64,000 nucleotides of DNA from Delphinus delphis (taxonomy: Eukaryota; Chordata; Mammalia; Artiodactyla; Delphinidae), in assembly GCF_949987515.2 (NCBI RefSeq), contig NC_082688.1, forward strand, positions 75,644,731 through 75,708,730, read 5' to 3'. The notes beneath the pieces were generated by a model. That model saw nothing but the letters and a program-made list of their open reading frames with translations. It did no database searches and was not told the DNA's origin. Positions 34,130 through 45,799 of this stretch are shown one piece after another (within the stretch, counting starts at the first letter, position 1; each line of letters opens with the position of its first letter). The position numbers and the translations under genes are program-made.

Positions 34130-36545
34130 TTTGAAGTATTATACCCACCACCCCAATTCTGCCATTAATATTTTACTAAACTTGCTTCATCTCATAATCT
34201 CTGCATCCATCCAGCCATCAATTTTTTGATGCATTCTAATGTAAGTTACAGATATTAGTACATAGTATCCCTAAATATCTCAATATACATATAATTATAG
34301 TTTAATTTTTACCATGCTTTTATTTAGACAAAATTTACATACAATGAAAGGTACAAATCTTAAGTGTACTATTCTATGACTTTTGACAAATGCATAACCT
34401 GCATATCCCAAACCACAGTCAAGATACAGAACATTGCCATCACCCCAGAAAGTTCCCTCGTGGCCCTTTCTAGCCATGGGTTTACCTCCAGAGGCAATCC
34501 CTGACTTGATGTTTAGTTCATCCTGTTTCAGTTTGGCCTGTTCTAGAATTTTATATCAAAGTCTAGGATATGTACTCTTTTGCGTAAGAATGCTTTCATT
34601 TAGCCTCCTATTTTTGAAATTCATGCTTTGTTATCATTGAGTAGTATCTGATTGTATATGAATGTAGCACAGTATTTTATAAAAGTATATTCTCTTGTTG
34701 ATAAACATTTGGGCTATTTCCAATGTTTGGTTAGTATGAATAAATCTATGAAATGTCCTCTACATGACTTTTTGTGGACACATGCTTTCATAGCCCTTTG
34801 GTAAATGCTTATAATTTTTACGAGCTACAGTTGCTGTACTTCCTTTTCAACAATTGGAGTATTACTCTTAATTTTAGCTCTTCTGGTGGGTGTGTAGTAG
34901 TATCTCACTGTGGTTTAAGATGCATTTCTATGAAGTGTGATTATATTGAGCACTTTTTTATGTGCTTATTACCCATTTTATATCTTTTCCAGAGTGTCCA
35001 AGATTTTTGTCCATTTTTTGAATTGGGTTATTTGTCTTTTATTATTGTTATAAAAATTCCTCATGCACCTTCAGTACTAATCCTTTATCATATATGTTTT
35101 GTGAATATTTTTTCTCAGTTTGTTGTTTGCCTATTTATTAATGGTGTCTTTGGATGAGCACAAGTTTCTAATTTTGATGAAATCTAATATATCATTTTTT
35201 CTTTTGTGGTTATTGCTTTCTGTGTACTGTTGAAGAAATATTTCCTGCCTTCATGTGGTAGTTCTACACTCCTAGAAGCTTTCAAATTTTAGCATTTACA
35301 TTTAGATGTATAATACATCTCAAACTTTTGCATATGGTGTGAGGTAGGGGTCAAAGTTTATTTATTCTGTATGAATATCCAGTTCTTTTAGTAACATCAT
35401 TTGTTGTAAAGACTTTGATTTCTTCATGGATTTCTTTGGTGCATTTGTGAAAAAAATTCAAAATATAAAGGTGGGCCTACTTCTAAACTCTGTTTAGTTC
35501 TGTTGACTATTTTGTCAATCTGTATGCCAATACCATACTGTCCTGTAACTTCTTAGTAAGTCAGCATCAGGCAGTATTTGTCTTCCAATTTTATTCTTCT
35601 TTTCAAGCTTGCTTTTGCTATTCTATGTCATTTACATTTCCATATACATTTTTAAATTGGCTTTTCCATTTCTACAAAAAGCCTAGTGGAATTCTCATTC
35701 GGATTACATTGATTTTATAGATCATTTTGGTGAGAATTGACATCTAAGCAATATTGAATATCCTAATCCATAGGTACAGTATATCTCTCCATTTGTTTAG
35801 GTCTTCTTCAGTCACTCTAAGCAGAGCCTTGCAGTCTTCATTGCAAAAGTCTAGCAGCCTTTTTGTTAAATTTATTTCTTAGCATGTATGTTATATTTTT
35901 GATGCTATTATAAATGAAATTTTTCTTTTAATTTTCCAATCAATAACACTAGTATACAAAAATATAACTAACTTTACATATTGACATTATATCCTGCAAT
36001 CTTTCTAAGTTTAGCTGTTAATTCTGATAGTTGTTTTGTAGATTCCTTAGAATTTTCCACATAAGCAGTCGTGTAATCTGTGAATAGAGATAGCTGCCCT
36101 CTTCTTTGATGGTCTTTATTTCTTTTTCTTGCCTTACTGCACTACTAGGACATCCAAGAAAATGTTGAAAAATATATCAGGAGTGGATATCCTTGCCTTG
36201 TTCTAAGTTTCAAGAAAAACACCTTAAATATTTCATCTTTAAGTGTGATTTTAGCTCCAGGTTTTTCAGAGATGTCTTTCATGAGGTTTAGGAAGCTCTT
36301 TTATATTTCTAATTGTTGAGATGTTCTATTATGAAATGGATTTAAAATTTGGTCAAATGTTTTTCCTACATCTTTTGAGATGGCTATATGTATTTTTCCT
36401 TATTCTGTTAATGTAGTGAATTAAAAATGATTGAGTTTTGAATGTTAAAACCACCAAGCATTTCTGGGGCAAATCCTCCTTGGTAATGATGCAATGCCAT
36501 TTAAATATATTTCTAGAGTTGAAACTATTAAAGATTTTTGGGTAC
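34130..36545 (-). mobile_element. Old L1 (L1M-type) 3' half
   Basis: Antisense old L1. The 3' UTR starts near 34,135 ('acccaccaccccaattctg', 'gaacattgccatcacccc', 'agaaagttccctcgtgg'), and the ORF2 region follows from about 34,960 to 36,545. Antisense landmarks include 'attgggttatttgtctttt', 'caataccatactgtcctg' and 'catttctggggcaaatcc'. The 127-residue frame at 34,774-35,157 is an antisense artefact. ORF2 is fully decayed. Confidence 0.85.
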
Positions 36546-36559
36546 TCAAATATAAATTT

Positions 36560-37065
36560 TTTTTATTTATAAAACTCCTTAAAAATAATTGAATGGCTAA
36601 ACAAAAATAATAACAATGCTTCATGAGAAGTAAAACATATGACAGTAGTTCAAAGAATGAAGTGTAGATGAAATTATAATCTTGTAGCAGTCATACATTT
36701 TACATGACATATTATAATATTATTTGAAGTAAAATTGAGGTATATTAAAGATGTGTATTGTAAAGCATAGCATAACCACTGAAACATAAAGCAAAGAAGT
36801 AAGACCAATTAGGTAATAGTGGAGAAAAACAGAACTGTACTCAACCCAAAAGAAAACAGTAAAATAGAAAAAAAAGTAACCAAAAAAAAAAAAACAAAAC
36901 AGAAGGGAGAAATAGAAAACAAATAACAAGACAGTTGATTTAAACCCAATAATATTGATAATTATATTAAGTATACATAGTTAAAACATTCCAATTAAAA
37001 GATGGAGGTTGTTACACTGGATAGAAAAGACCCAACTTTTGTATTCCACGGAAACCCACTTTACC
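36560..37065 (+). mobile_element. Old L1 fragment around the ORF2 start, inverted relative to its neighbour
   Basis: Plus-strand text from the region upstream of and into L1 ORF2: 'aataattgaatggctaaac', 'gtggagaaaaacag', 'gatttaaacccaata', 'acattccaattaaaag', 'aagacccaact'. It lies on the 5' side of the minus-strand L1 at 34,130-36,545 and points the other way. Confidence 0.75.
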
Positions 37066-37139
37066 CCCATGATACTACGTTATAACTTTTACTTTAGGCA
37101 GTCATGTATTTTAAAGAAAGTAAGGGGAAAAATTAATTT

Positions 37140-37235
37140 CTTTTGATAGGAAGTTTCTGATTTAATGAAATCTAATGTGTAATTTTTTCTTTTATGATTA
37201 TTGTTTTCTGTGTCCTGTTGAAGAAGCATGTGCCT
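37140..37235 (-). mobile_element. Short old L1 fragment
   Basis: The sequence 'aatgaaatctaatgtgtaat' to 'cctgttgaagaagcat' is homologous to about 35,164-35,250 of the nearby L1. This places it in the 3' part of ORF2 on the minus strand. It is a separate piece or a rearranged part of that element. Confidence 0.6.
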
Positions 37236-38189
37236 GTCTCCAAGAGGCACACGGTATTAGAGCAGAAGGCACATTTTCTGGTTATCAGACCAGTGATATT
37301 GTCACTATATCATGGTGAAATTCTGTATACAGGAGTGCTGTGTTCATTGTCAAGCAACCCACAAATGAATATAGCATGTAGTTTTTTTGAGGGATCCCTG
37401 GAACACAGCTGTTTCAGGAGGTACCTTCCAGTCAGTGGTCTCCAGGAGGTTAGAAGTTGTGCCCTCAGCAGCTGGACACTCCTGCCACAGGAGATTTCCA
37501 GTCCACGTGTCTGGCTTATGAGAGCTTGCAGCCATTTTTGCCTGCCAGAGGAGAGCTTCCATTGGCAGGTGCTCAGAGATGACCATTTGGCTCTCCCTCC
37601 ATTCCAGTCCTGTTCCCCACAGTCTCTACCATTTCATCAAACAAATGGTGAAACATAGTGTGCACATGGATGTATAAAGTACAAACATGGGTGAGTGTGC
37701 CCTCCTCCTGAAGCAGGGGCAGGGAGAGGGTAAATGGTGAAAAACCTTCAGTGTACGGCACATGTAAGTCTGTTTGGCTTTAGAGTGGACTGAGGGTGTC
37801 AATGTCTGGTGTTTCTAAATCACAACCTGACAGAGAAATGAGTTTCAACTCACCCCCCCACCCCAATTTAGCAGCATTCTCCTTTTTAAATGAAATTTTA
37901 TACAGAACGCTATTATAGATAAAATTTCACCTCTGTCTCTGTAAAAGCAGGTAAATGGCTTAAAGGTCTACTCTTTACCCTCCGTGGAAGCCTTGAACAC
38001 AGTCTAAAATGATAGGAAAGATAATTTATTGTCAAGGTTGGGAAAGAAATCCAGTCAAATCTACACTGTGTTATGCTTGTTTACCTGGATGAAGCACTAA
38101 GTGCTCATACAAACCACTAATAAAAAGATGGGAAGCCTTAAAAAAATAAGAGGAAAACATGTAAAAGTCAGTTTGTAGAAAAAAATAAA
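37236..38189. other. Unassigned sequence
   Basis: The 154-residue plus-strand frame ending at 37,658 lacks any family feature and begins inside the L1 fragment. No repeat is named for the rest. A C-rich run lies at 37,850-37,865. Confidence 0.5.
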
Positions 38190-38520
38190 TGAAAATATTA
38201 AAATAACTCAAAATATGAAATGAAGCTAAACTTCATTCATAATTAAGAAAATGCATATCAAAACAATGAGACACATTCCCCCTTTTTCACATCCGATGGG
38301 AAAAAATTAAAATGTTTAATGGTATCCAGAACTAGTTGTGAGAGCGTGGGTAATGGGAATCCTTATACTTTGTTTCTGAGAGAAAATGGGTGCAACCTTT
38401 CTGGAGAGAAATTTAACAATATTAATGAAGATAAAAATGACCTGGAAGTTCCTTTGCTAGGAATTTACTCTATGGTGGTGCCTGGAAAAAATTTACCAAA
38501 GCATACGTTTTGGGGGAGAG
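38190..38520 (+). mobile_element. Old L1 ORF2 3'-part fragment
   Basis: Plus-strand text matching late ORF2 of L1M elements: 'gaaaatgcatatcaaaac', 'aatgagacacattc', 'gtgcaacctttctggagag', 'gaagttcctttgctagg', 'aatttactct'. Both boundaries are approximate. Confidence 0.7.
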
Positions 38521-38770
38521 AGGGTATCCCTTCTTCTACACTCTGATGTTTTCTCCCATGTTGGAGGAACTTCCACCACCACGAGACTGTGGCCTTTCTT
38601 TGCTCCCTCATTCACTCTTCCCAAGAGGAGGTGGAGTGACATATCTGATTTGTGAGCTTGGAAGGAGAAACAGACGTGTGCATCTCTGCCCCACCCTTTC
38701 TCCCTTCTTTAGGAAGCTGCCTGCCTACAGGGAGTATACATTCCACTCGCCCCTCCATGCTGTAGTGTTG

Positions 38771-38812
<42 letters not shown>

Positions 38813-39689
38813 CTTCCAATTCTGCATTGAATTATTAGGAAGCCCTGTTGCAGACAGTTTTAAGCCAAATTCTTCAATGTTTGTAGTAATGCAAGCGATA
38901 TTTTGCCCTCTGTATGCCTCAGTCTTTCTTGTCTCTCTCTTATTTAGTTGAGAACTGGGGTGGGACAAAAAGGATAAACCTTGAGAAATATGAAAGGAAT
39001 GGAATTTCAGCTGCAAAAGGAACCATAAACATTTTTACCTTGGCAGATTGATGTGACGTTATTTTGGATAACGGGCTGCCTTTCTAGAATCCTATCCTGT
39101 TTTTAACTCCTCCAACTGGAATCCATAGATTTCAAGACTTATTTCATGTGATATTTTGACTTTAGCAACATGAACCAGCTTGTGGCATGTTTGTCCGCTA
39201 GCTAATGGTTATTTTTATATGTGTCACACTAGCCTTAGGCAAACACGCAAGGGCGTTAGGAGAAGACACAGGCCTTAGCAAACGTGTCAGCCTTAGCAAG
39301 CATACATAGCCCTATGCCTACAGTTCTCCAGAGAGAGAATTTTGCATAAGAGGGATCATCTTTGCAATAAACCTTGACTCTCTTAGAGCCAACGTCAACT
39401 GAGCACCTATTTGGATTCTAGTGATCTTGAAGGATCAGTGGGATAAGGATACAATGGTCTTGGTTGCTAAGCAGATAATAAGTTAACACACAGCAGAAAC
39501 CCTAGTTCATTCAGTTATTTATGAGTCTAAGGTGGAAGTAGAAATAGAGCCTAATCTCTGACATCCCTCATCTTCTCCTCTCATCAGGGTACTCCTTCTT
39601 CTTCTTCCATTACCTATGCTGATGCCTTGTCAGAGCAAATAGAGATAAGGCAACACCACCATGATTCTTGTGTAAGGGGCTTTGCTCTG
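38521..39689. other. Unassigned sequence with a (TG)n tract
   Basis: No gene recognised. The text near 39,400 ('aactgagcacctatttgg') vaguely recalls an eroded L2/MIR segment. Confidence 0.45.
38770..38808. repeat. (TG)n microsatellite
   Basis: About 19 TG units without interruption. Confidence 0.95.
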
Positions 39690-39910
39690 TATGTGTAACC
39701 GCCCTGCCCGAGCTGTCCTTCTCGCCCACCTCTGCCTATCCAGACCTCTTATATTCTTTGAGGCCCAGGTGATGTCCTACCTCTTCCTTGAAGCCATTCT
39801 TGATGCTTACACTGGTCTTCTTTCTTCTATGAACTTATTAGAACTTCATATCAAACAGCCTCATGTTTTTCTCTAGACCCAGATGCCATGGGGGCAGGAT
39901 TTTACTTGTA
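39690..39910 (+). mobile_element. Possible L2 fragment
   Basis: The phrase 'cctcttccttgaagccatt' and the following 'gggggcaggattttacttg' resemble the L2 3' region in the right order. The match is weak. Confidence 0.4.
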
Positions 39911-40063
39911 CCTCTTAGCCAAATCACAGTGCTCTATAGTTTTAAAAGTACTCTATGATTACAGAGTGGTTTATAATTTAACAGATTATGAGTCAGTGAT
40001 ATTTTATTAATATTTGAAAAGTTAAAAGAAAAATTTTAATTTCACTAACCATCACCAGGAACT

Positions 40064-40388
40064 TTTTTTTTTTCTTTTTGAAGATGTTGTTGGTAGGAGT
40101 TTATTAATTAATTAATTTATTTTTGCTGTGTTGGGTCTTCGTTTCTGTACGAGGGCTTTCTCTAGTTGTGGCAAGCAGGGGCCACTCTTCATCACAGTGC
40201 GCGGGCCTCTCACTATCGCGGCCTCTCTTGTTGCGGAGCACAGGCTCCAGATGCGCAGGCTCAGTAGTTGTGGCTCACGGGCCTAGTTGCTCTGCGGCAT
40301 GTGGAATCCTGCCAGACCAGGGCTCGGACGAACCCGTGTCCCCTGCATTAGTAGGCAGATTCTCAACCACTGCGCCACCAGGGAAGCC
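40064..40388 (-). mobile_element. CHR-type SINE, long form
   Basis: Reversed SINE of about 325 bp. On the minus strand it has the tRNA-like head ('ggtggcgcagtggttgag'), a middle with 'gagcctgcgcatctgg'-like text, and an A-rich tail. The target-site duplication caccaggaact is at 40,053-40,063 and 40,389-40,399. Confidence 0.95.
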
Positions 40389-40499
40389 CACCAGGAACTA
40401 TTTTTATTTTAACTGTATTACCTGTCTTTCTAAGCTGATCTCCCTTGCAGATCTCCCTTGCATGTAGCGTTCTGCATTATGCTTTTACCCCCTTACCAG

Positions 40500-40790
40500 A
40501 TAGCATTATGTATAAGTCCATGCATCTATATAATTCTCAAGTTATCATTTTTATTGGCTGCATCATATTCTAGCTTGTCGATAGACCATAATTACCGTGT
40601 CATTCCCTTTTGTTGGGCATAAAGATTATTTACAGTTTCTTGCCACAGTGTAGAGTTAACATTGTCAAGTGTGTAACTTTTTGGGTTTTGCTATATTTTG
40701 AGGATAAATTCCCAGGATGTTGTGTGATTCATAATAGGTGTCAATAATTGAATGCCATTGATTTTGTCCCCAAAACACTTTTGAGTAACT
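40500..40790 (-). mobile_element. Old L1 3'-UTR fragment
   Basis: Antisense landmarks are 'attggctgcatcatattc', 'agaccataattaccgtg', 'ggataaattcccagg'. They match late L1M/L1ME sequence in order. Heavily decayed. Confidence 0.55.
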
Positions 40791-42499
40791 TTGTGGGGTG
40801 AGTCACTATAAAAGTTACTCATTTTCTTTTGGTTAACAAGATCTGCAAAGAATATTTATTGATTATTAAATAATTTTCTCCTACGTTTCAATGTCCAACT
40901 TCTTGGGGAAATGTGGAGGCACTGGAATTAAAGTCTCCCAGGACATATACTTTTTCCTTTGGAACTTCAGAACACCAGCTACAACAGCAACAAAACCACC
41001 CACACTTGGCTTGCAAGGATAAAACTGTCATGCAGAAAATCCTGTAACCCAAACAGCATTGTCTCCAGACACATGGCAAACATAGCAGTGTGTCCAGGGA
41101 AATATGTATTGGTCCGTCTCATGTCTTCATCCGCAGTTCAGTTTTGCTGGCTATTAAAAATGCAAGAAACCTTGTTGGGATTTATCATAGGCTTACCAGC
41201 CTTCTTTAAAGGAATAATCACAAACTATAAAACATGCAAGGATTGAAACAGAGTGGATGACACTCATATAAAGATGGTTGTGATTTAAGAGGCAGGAAAT
41301 GTAATTACATGCTGCTGAAGTTCTTGTCCTTGCTTATGCAAGGGCACAGTAAATATACAGTTTCCACACCCCAGGCAGGGCAAAGTCTCGCTATAACTTG
41401 TTGGAAAGATCTCAAGAACTGAGATCGAGAACCATTTTTTTTCTGACATAGCATTTTGTGGACTGCCGTAAATATTGTAGATTTGTATTTATTTTAGATG
41501 TGTTGTTGAATCGAGGAATAAGTGGATAAGTACCAGGAGGACGCATCTCCAAAACTCATGCAGAGGTAATATGGTATCTCTCTTCTTTCATCCAGGATCT
41601 CTGGGTCATACCTCTTTCCCACTTTGTGCTGTCATAAATCCACCTCAGTATTCTGCAACTTATGGACTAAATGGGAGAGAGAACCACCACAAACATAGCT
41701 AATATAAGTAGCAAGGGAGAGGGAGCGGAAGAGAAGCAAGCAAGGGCACGCAAGGAGATGTACCATCTTGATTCTACAGAGTTGAGCCAGGAGGCCACAA
41801 CTGTTCCTTGTTATGTGCTATTTTTCATTTCCCATTATTAACTGTTTCACATTCCCCTTTTCTCTGTCCATTATCTCAGATAGTCACAGTTCCTTGCCTG
41901 TACGGTAATCTAAACATTTACTTCTGAGAAGACGAAGTGTGTGGTGGTCCCAGCTATGTGTAGTTTGAGAGAGTCTGCGCTTAATGTTTACAGAGTGAAA
42001 CAGAAGGTGGTTTACGGTATACTCTGGGTTTAAATGCCTTGTGGCCCTCACTGTGTTGGAACAACAATATTTCCTGTTACTGTCAGTGTGAATCACCTCA
42101 GACAAGCCCATGACCTCCTTTTTTTTGCATAAGATACATGATCCCCAACTGTCCATACTGAAACTCAGATTTCATCTAATGGAAATATTATCTGTTTTCA
42201 AGTAGAAATGTCCCTTGCATAGGTATTAAACCTGTGAACAAGCAGAGTGCTGAGTATGGGATCAAAAGGCAAACATTTTGAGTGTGGACTATTAAATGCA
42301 CCATCGAGAGGTACCATCCACATTTCTACTCTTTGGTTCCCAGATGTGTTCATTTGGTTGAGGGGGAAAAGCCATGATATATTGGCCTTTGGTTTAGACA
42401 TATACATATGTTACAAGACATCACTCCAAGTCTACAACATATTTTCTCCCAGGTGGGACTATATTGATTTTCAATGACCTATTTTAACATTTTTCAGTA
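40791..42499. other. Unassigned sequence
   Basis: About 1.7 kb without named repeats or coding signals. Small frames at 40,888-41,246 and 41,884-42,156 overlap on opposite strands and show no homology that I recognise. Confidence 0.5.
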
Positions 42500-42913
42500 T
42501 CAGCTACTTTTGGATGGTGAATAACATGATAAGACCCCTGGCTTCAAACGGGGTTTAGAATGGAGAGCCTGGTTGTCACACAGAGCGTCTTTAAAGAATT
42601 TACAATTGAATTGAGAGTTAAGTCCTGAGAAGTCATTTGCTAGATAGAGGGAGGAAGGGGCAAGAGTGTTCCAGGCAGAGGGAATAGAATATGCAAGGAG
42701 CTTGTGGGGGGGGAAAGGATAGTGTATCTGAGAAACCAAAGAACGAATAAGAGTACAGTGAAGTACAGAGACTGAACAAAAGAGAAGTATGAAATGAGGG
42801 AAATGCGGATGGAGATATAGGCGGGGCCAGAGCATATAGAGCCTTACAGACCATGTTAAGTATCTTTGGTGTTTATCCTAAGAATAATAAAAAGCTATAA
42901 AAGTGTTCTAAGG

Positions 42914-42915
<2 letters not shown>

Positions 42916-42950
<35 letters not shown>

Positions 42951-42957
42951 CGCGCAC
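42916..42957. repeat. (TG)n(CG)n microsatellite
   Basis: About 15 TG units followed by alternating CG/TG, a purine-pyrimidine alternation. Confidence 0.9.
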
Positions 42958-43651
42958 ATGATGCACATAGAAAGGAAAAGTTTTGACATAATCAGATTTG
43001 CTCTATAGAGCGTTCACTCCAGCTGTAGCGTGGAAGCATGGAGGGCACATTACAAGGGTGCCAGGAAGCATCCATAGAGACTAACTGGGGACCCCAACCG
43101 GAGTATGAGAAAAAAATGGTGGCAGATTGGTGGCAATGAAGACTGCGATGAGTATACGGAATTCAAGAGATTTTCAGAATATAACTGAAGACATAGAAAT
43201 AGATGCGATTACCCAAGGAGGTTGTATAGAGTGAGGACCGAAGGACGAAGCTTGAGACTTGAGGAACTTCAACAATTAATGGTGGGATGGAGGAGGATAA
43301 ACCTGTGTAGGAGGCTGATAAAAAGATCATAGAGAGGTCGGAGGAAACCAGGAGAGACTTCTGCCATGGAAGCCAAGGGAGGAAAGTGTTTTAAGTGATG
43401 GTTGTGATTAACAGTGTAAAACGCTAGTGAGAGGTAAAGTAAAATGAGTGCTAACAAAAATGTTCCTTGGGTTTAGTGCCAGAGTGGCATTGATGATCCT
43501 TAGCATGAGCAATTTTGGTGGATGGATGCAGGTGGAAGGAAGAGTGGGAAGTGAGGAAACAGAGACAAACGGATAGCAGCACAATATTTAAGGAATTCTG
43601 TGAGACGAGAGGGATTCATTTCTGGGGAGGAATGTGGGTTAGTGGATAGTG

Positions 43652-43871
43652 GTTTTTTGTGTGTTTTTTTTTTTTTTTTGCGCTACGCAGCCTCTCACTG
43701 CTGTGGCCTCTCCCCTTGCGGAGCACAGGCTCCGGACGCGCAAGCTCAGCGGCCATGGCTCACGGGCCCAGCTGCTCTGCGACATGTGGGACCCTCCCGG
43801 ACCGGGGCACGAACCCGTGTCCCCTGCATCGGCAGGAGGACTCTCAACCACTGCGCCACCAGGGAAGCCCC
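43652..43871 (-). mobile_element. CHR-2-type SINE (cetacean form)
   Basis: Reversed SINE of about 220 bp with a T-run of about 17 (43,663-43,679), 'ccatggctcacgggcccagc', and the head 'gggcttccctggtggcgcag' on the minus strand. It is close to the youngest cetacean form, with few CpG losses. The duplication gatagtg lies at 43,645-43,651 and 43,872-43,878. Confidence 0.95.
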
Positions 43872-44534
43872 GATAGTGTTGTTTTAATAGGAGAGTTTTG
43901 TGAGAAAGGACACCTGATAGTGTAAATTTGCTGAACTAAACGAGAGACAGGATTGAAAGAAGGAGGGGGCTGGACATTTCCTCTGTTGTGATAAGAGGGA
44001 AGTGGGTTTAGGGTTGGGAATACTAGGAGTTTGATAGCAGGAAACTGAGGAGTTACTATTTGAAGGCTTTTAATTTTTGTGCAGTAGACGTTATCTGCCG
44101 GGAGTGGAGAGCCATGGGGAAAAGATTGGAGATTAGAGAGGAGTTTTGAAATTGCTATTAGGGAGAATGGAAGAGGGAGATGATCATAAAAGGAAAAAAG
44201 GACCAGAGCAGGACTGCTGGGCAGTGTTGGTGATTATGAATATATACATCTGAATGAATAGGCTGATGGGTAGATTATGGAGGATGGAGAGATAAGTTCA
44301 AATGAATTTACCTAGGCGAGTGGTGCCCAGACTGTGTTGAACAGGTCTTTTGTTAAATACCTAAGATGTGAATAGATACTTTGCTAAAAGTAGAATAGCA
44401 TGGCAGGGGAGGGGGAACCTAAAGAATTCTGTCTACTGTCTCCCTCACTTAGAAATTCACAATGTCCTTCATTGTACTGTGTGTCTGTGAGAAGACTTAA
44501 ACTTGCTAAATTTTGTTTAAACCAGTTTCCCCCT

Positions 44535-44995
44535 AGAGAGTTCTTCAAGATCAGGCCTCTGCCTGACGACCTTGCCACCTGTCAGTCTCCTGATCTACTG
44601 CCTCCCTCCCCATTTCTCCTGGACTATTTACATTTCTTTAAAATGCCCCAATCCTTCTTTCCTCAAGTCCTTTGCACAGGGTGTTCCCTTAGCCTGGAAC
44701 ATCCTTTTCCCCACCCACTTTTCATATGACTGTCTCCGAGTAGAAATCACTTATGCCAGAAAGCCTTTCTCCGATCACCCAAGCTTTGTGTCGGTTGTCT
44801 ATGTTTGTCTGGTCTCCTGTTCTGAGATCAGAGCACCCTAACTCCCTGTTGGCTCATAGTCTCTCCCACTGGACTGTAAGCAGCTTGAAGCAAGGAAATT
44901 TGCCTTCTTTAGCCCTGTTTCCCCAGCACAGGGTTCATTCAGAGTACAGGCTCTGTCAGTGGCTGGAGGGCCAATGATAAATGGTTCTTCCTTTC
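44535..44995 (+). mobile_element. L2 LINE 3' end
   Basis: Ordered landmarks of the L2 3' region: 'cctttgcacagggtgttcc', 'tagcctggaacatcc', 'gaaagcctttctccgatcac', 'ggactgtaagcagcttg', 'tgtttccccagcac'. The overlapping open frames are L2 and SINE translation, not genes. Confidence 0.8.
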
Positions 44996-44999
44996 ACCT

Positions 45000-45468
45000 T
45001 GTGCAGGGGAGTGGGGAGGTGCATGATTGCGAGGAATGCTGCGTCAGGCCCTGGGTGGGCACTGAATCAGCAAGCTCTGGGCTGGTGCTGGAGCCTTACG
45101 CTTCCATAGTTAACTTCGGTCATTGTTTTCTGCACACAGTTATATATATGCATGTTCCCATCATGCATATGTGTAACACACATGCACACAATTTGCATTC
45201 TCTCTTTTCTCAGCTTTTACTTTTATCTTCTCCATCTGCCCTAGATTGCTTATGGAGTTACGGTTGTTTTCATACTCTTTGTATTCATCTTGATCTCTTT
45301 CCCTCCCCTTATAATGTTTTCCATAGTCATTCCTCTGGGCCTTTTGCCCTTTTATTTTGTCTTTTATTTCTTCTTCTTTCTAGGCTGCTTCAAGCGCCTC
45401 CCAACAGACTTTCAATAGGAATACAGAGGCTCACTTTGACGGTGCAGGTGTTAAACAATGGCAATGTT
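45000..45468. other. Unassigned sequence
   Basis: The 179-residue plus-strand frame at 44,959-45,498 spans this region. It starts in L2 and ends in the T-run of a SINE, so I do not treat it as a gene. Confidence 0.5.
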
Positions 45469-45477
45469 CAGTGCTTT

Positions 45478-45790
45478 CCTTTTTTTTTCTTCTTTTAATA
45501 AATGTATTTATTTATTTATGGCTGCAATGGGTCTTCGTTGCTGCAATCGGGCTTTCTTCAGTTGAGTCGAGCAGGGGCCACTCTGTGTTGCAGTGCACGG
45601 GCCTCTCATTGTGGAGGCTTCTCCTATTGGGGAGCACAGGCTCCAGGCACATGGACTTCAGCAGTTGTGGCACACGGGCTCAGCAGTTGTGGCACATGGG
45701 CTCAGTTGTGGCATGTGGGATCTTCCAGACCAGGGCTCAAACCCGTGTCCCCTGCATTGGCAGGCGGGTTCTTAACCACTGCGCCACCAG
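45478..45790 (-). mobile_element. CHR-type SINE, long form with internal duplication
   Basis: Reversed SINE of about 313 bp with a T-rich tail (minus-strand A-tail), an A/T stretch with repeated attt units, and the tRNA-like head near 45,790. The target-site duplication cagtgcttt is at 45,469-45,477 and 45,791-45,799. Positions 45,661-45,682 and 45,683-45,704 are a 22-bp tandem repeat differing at one base. Confidence 0.95.
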
Positions 45791-45799
45791 CAGTGCTTT

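Larger units (their letters stand above)
42500..44330. mobile_element. Long ancient interspersed repeat, family not named
   Basis: A purine-rich block of about 1.6 kb, interrupted by a (TG)n tract and a CHR SINE. Its phrases belong to a widespread old mammalian repeat: 'tgttccaggcagagggaa', 'gagccttacagaccatg', 'gacttgaggaacttcaac', 'aaaccaggagagact', 'ggaagccaagggagg', 'aagtgttttaagtgatgg' and 'gagaggtaaagtaaaatgag'. The pieces on both sides of the SINE appear collinear. I cannot recall the family name. No coding frame survives. Confidence 0.55.

Noticed and set aside
37194..37658. 154-residue plus-strand frame
   Set aside because: It starts within an antisense L1 fragment; an overlapping minus-strand frame of similar quality exists, and no family features are seen.
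44959..45498. 179-residue open frame on the plus strand
   Set aside because: It begins in an L2 3' end and ends in the T-run of a SINE, with no conserved motif.
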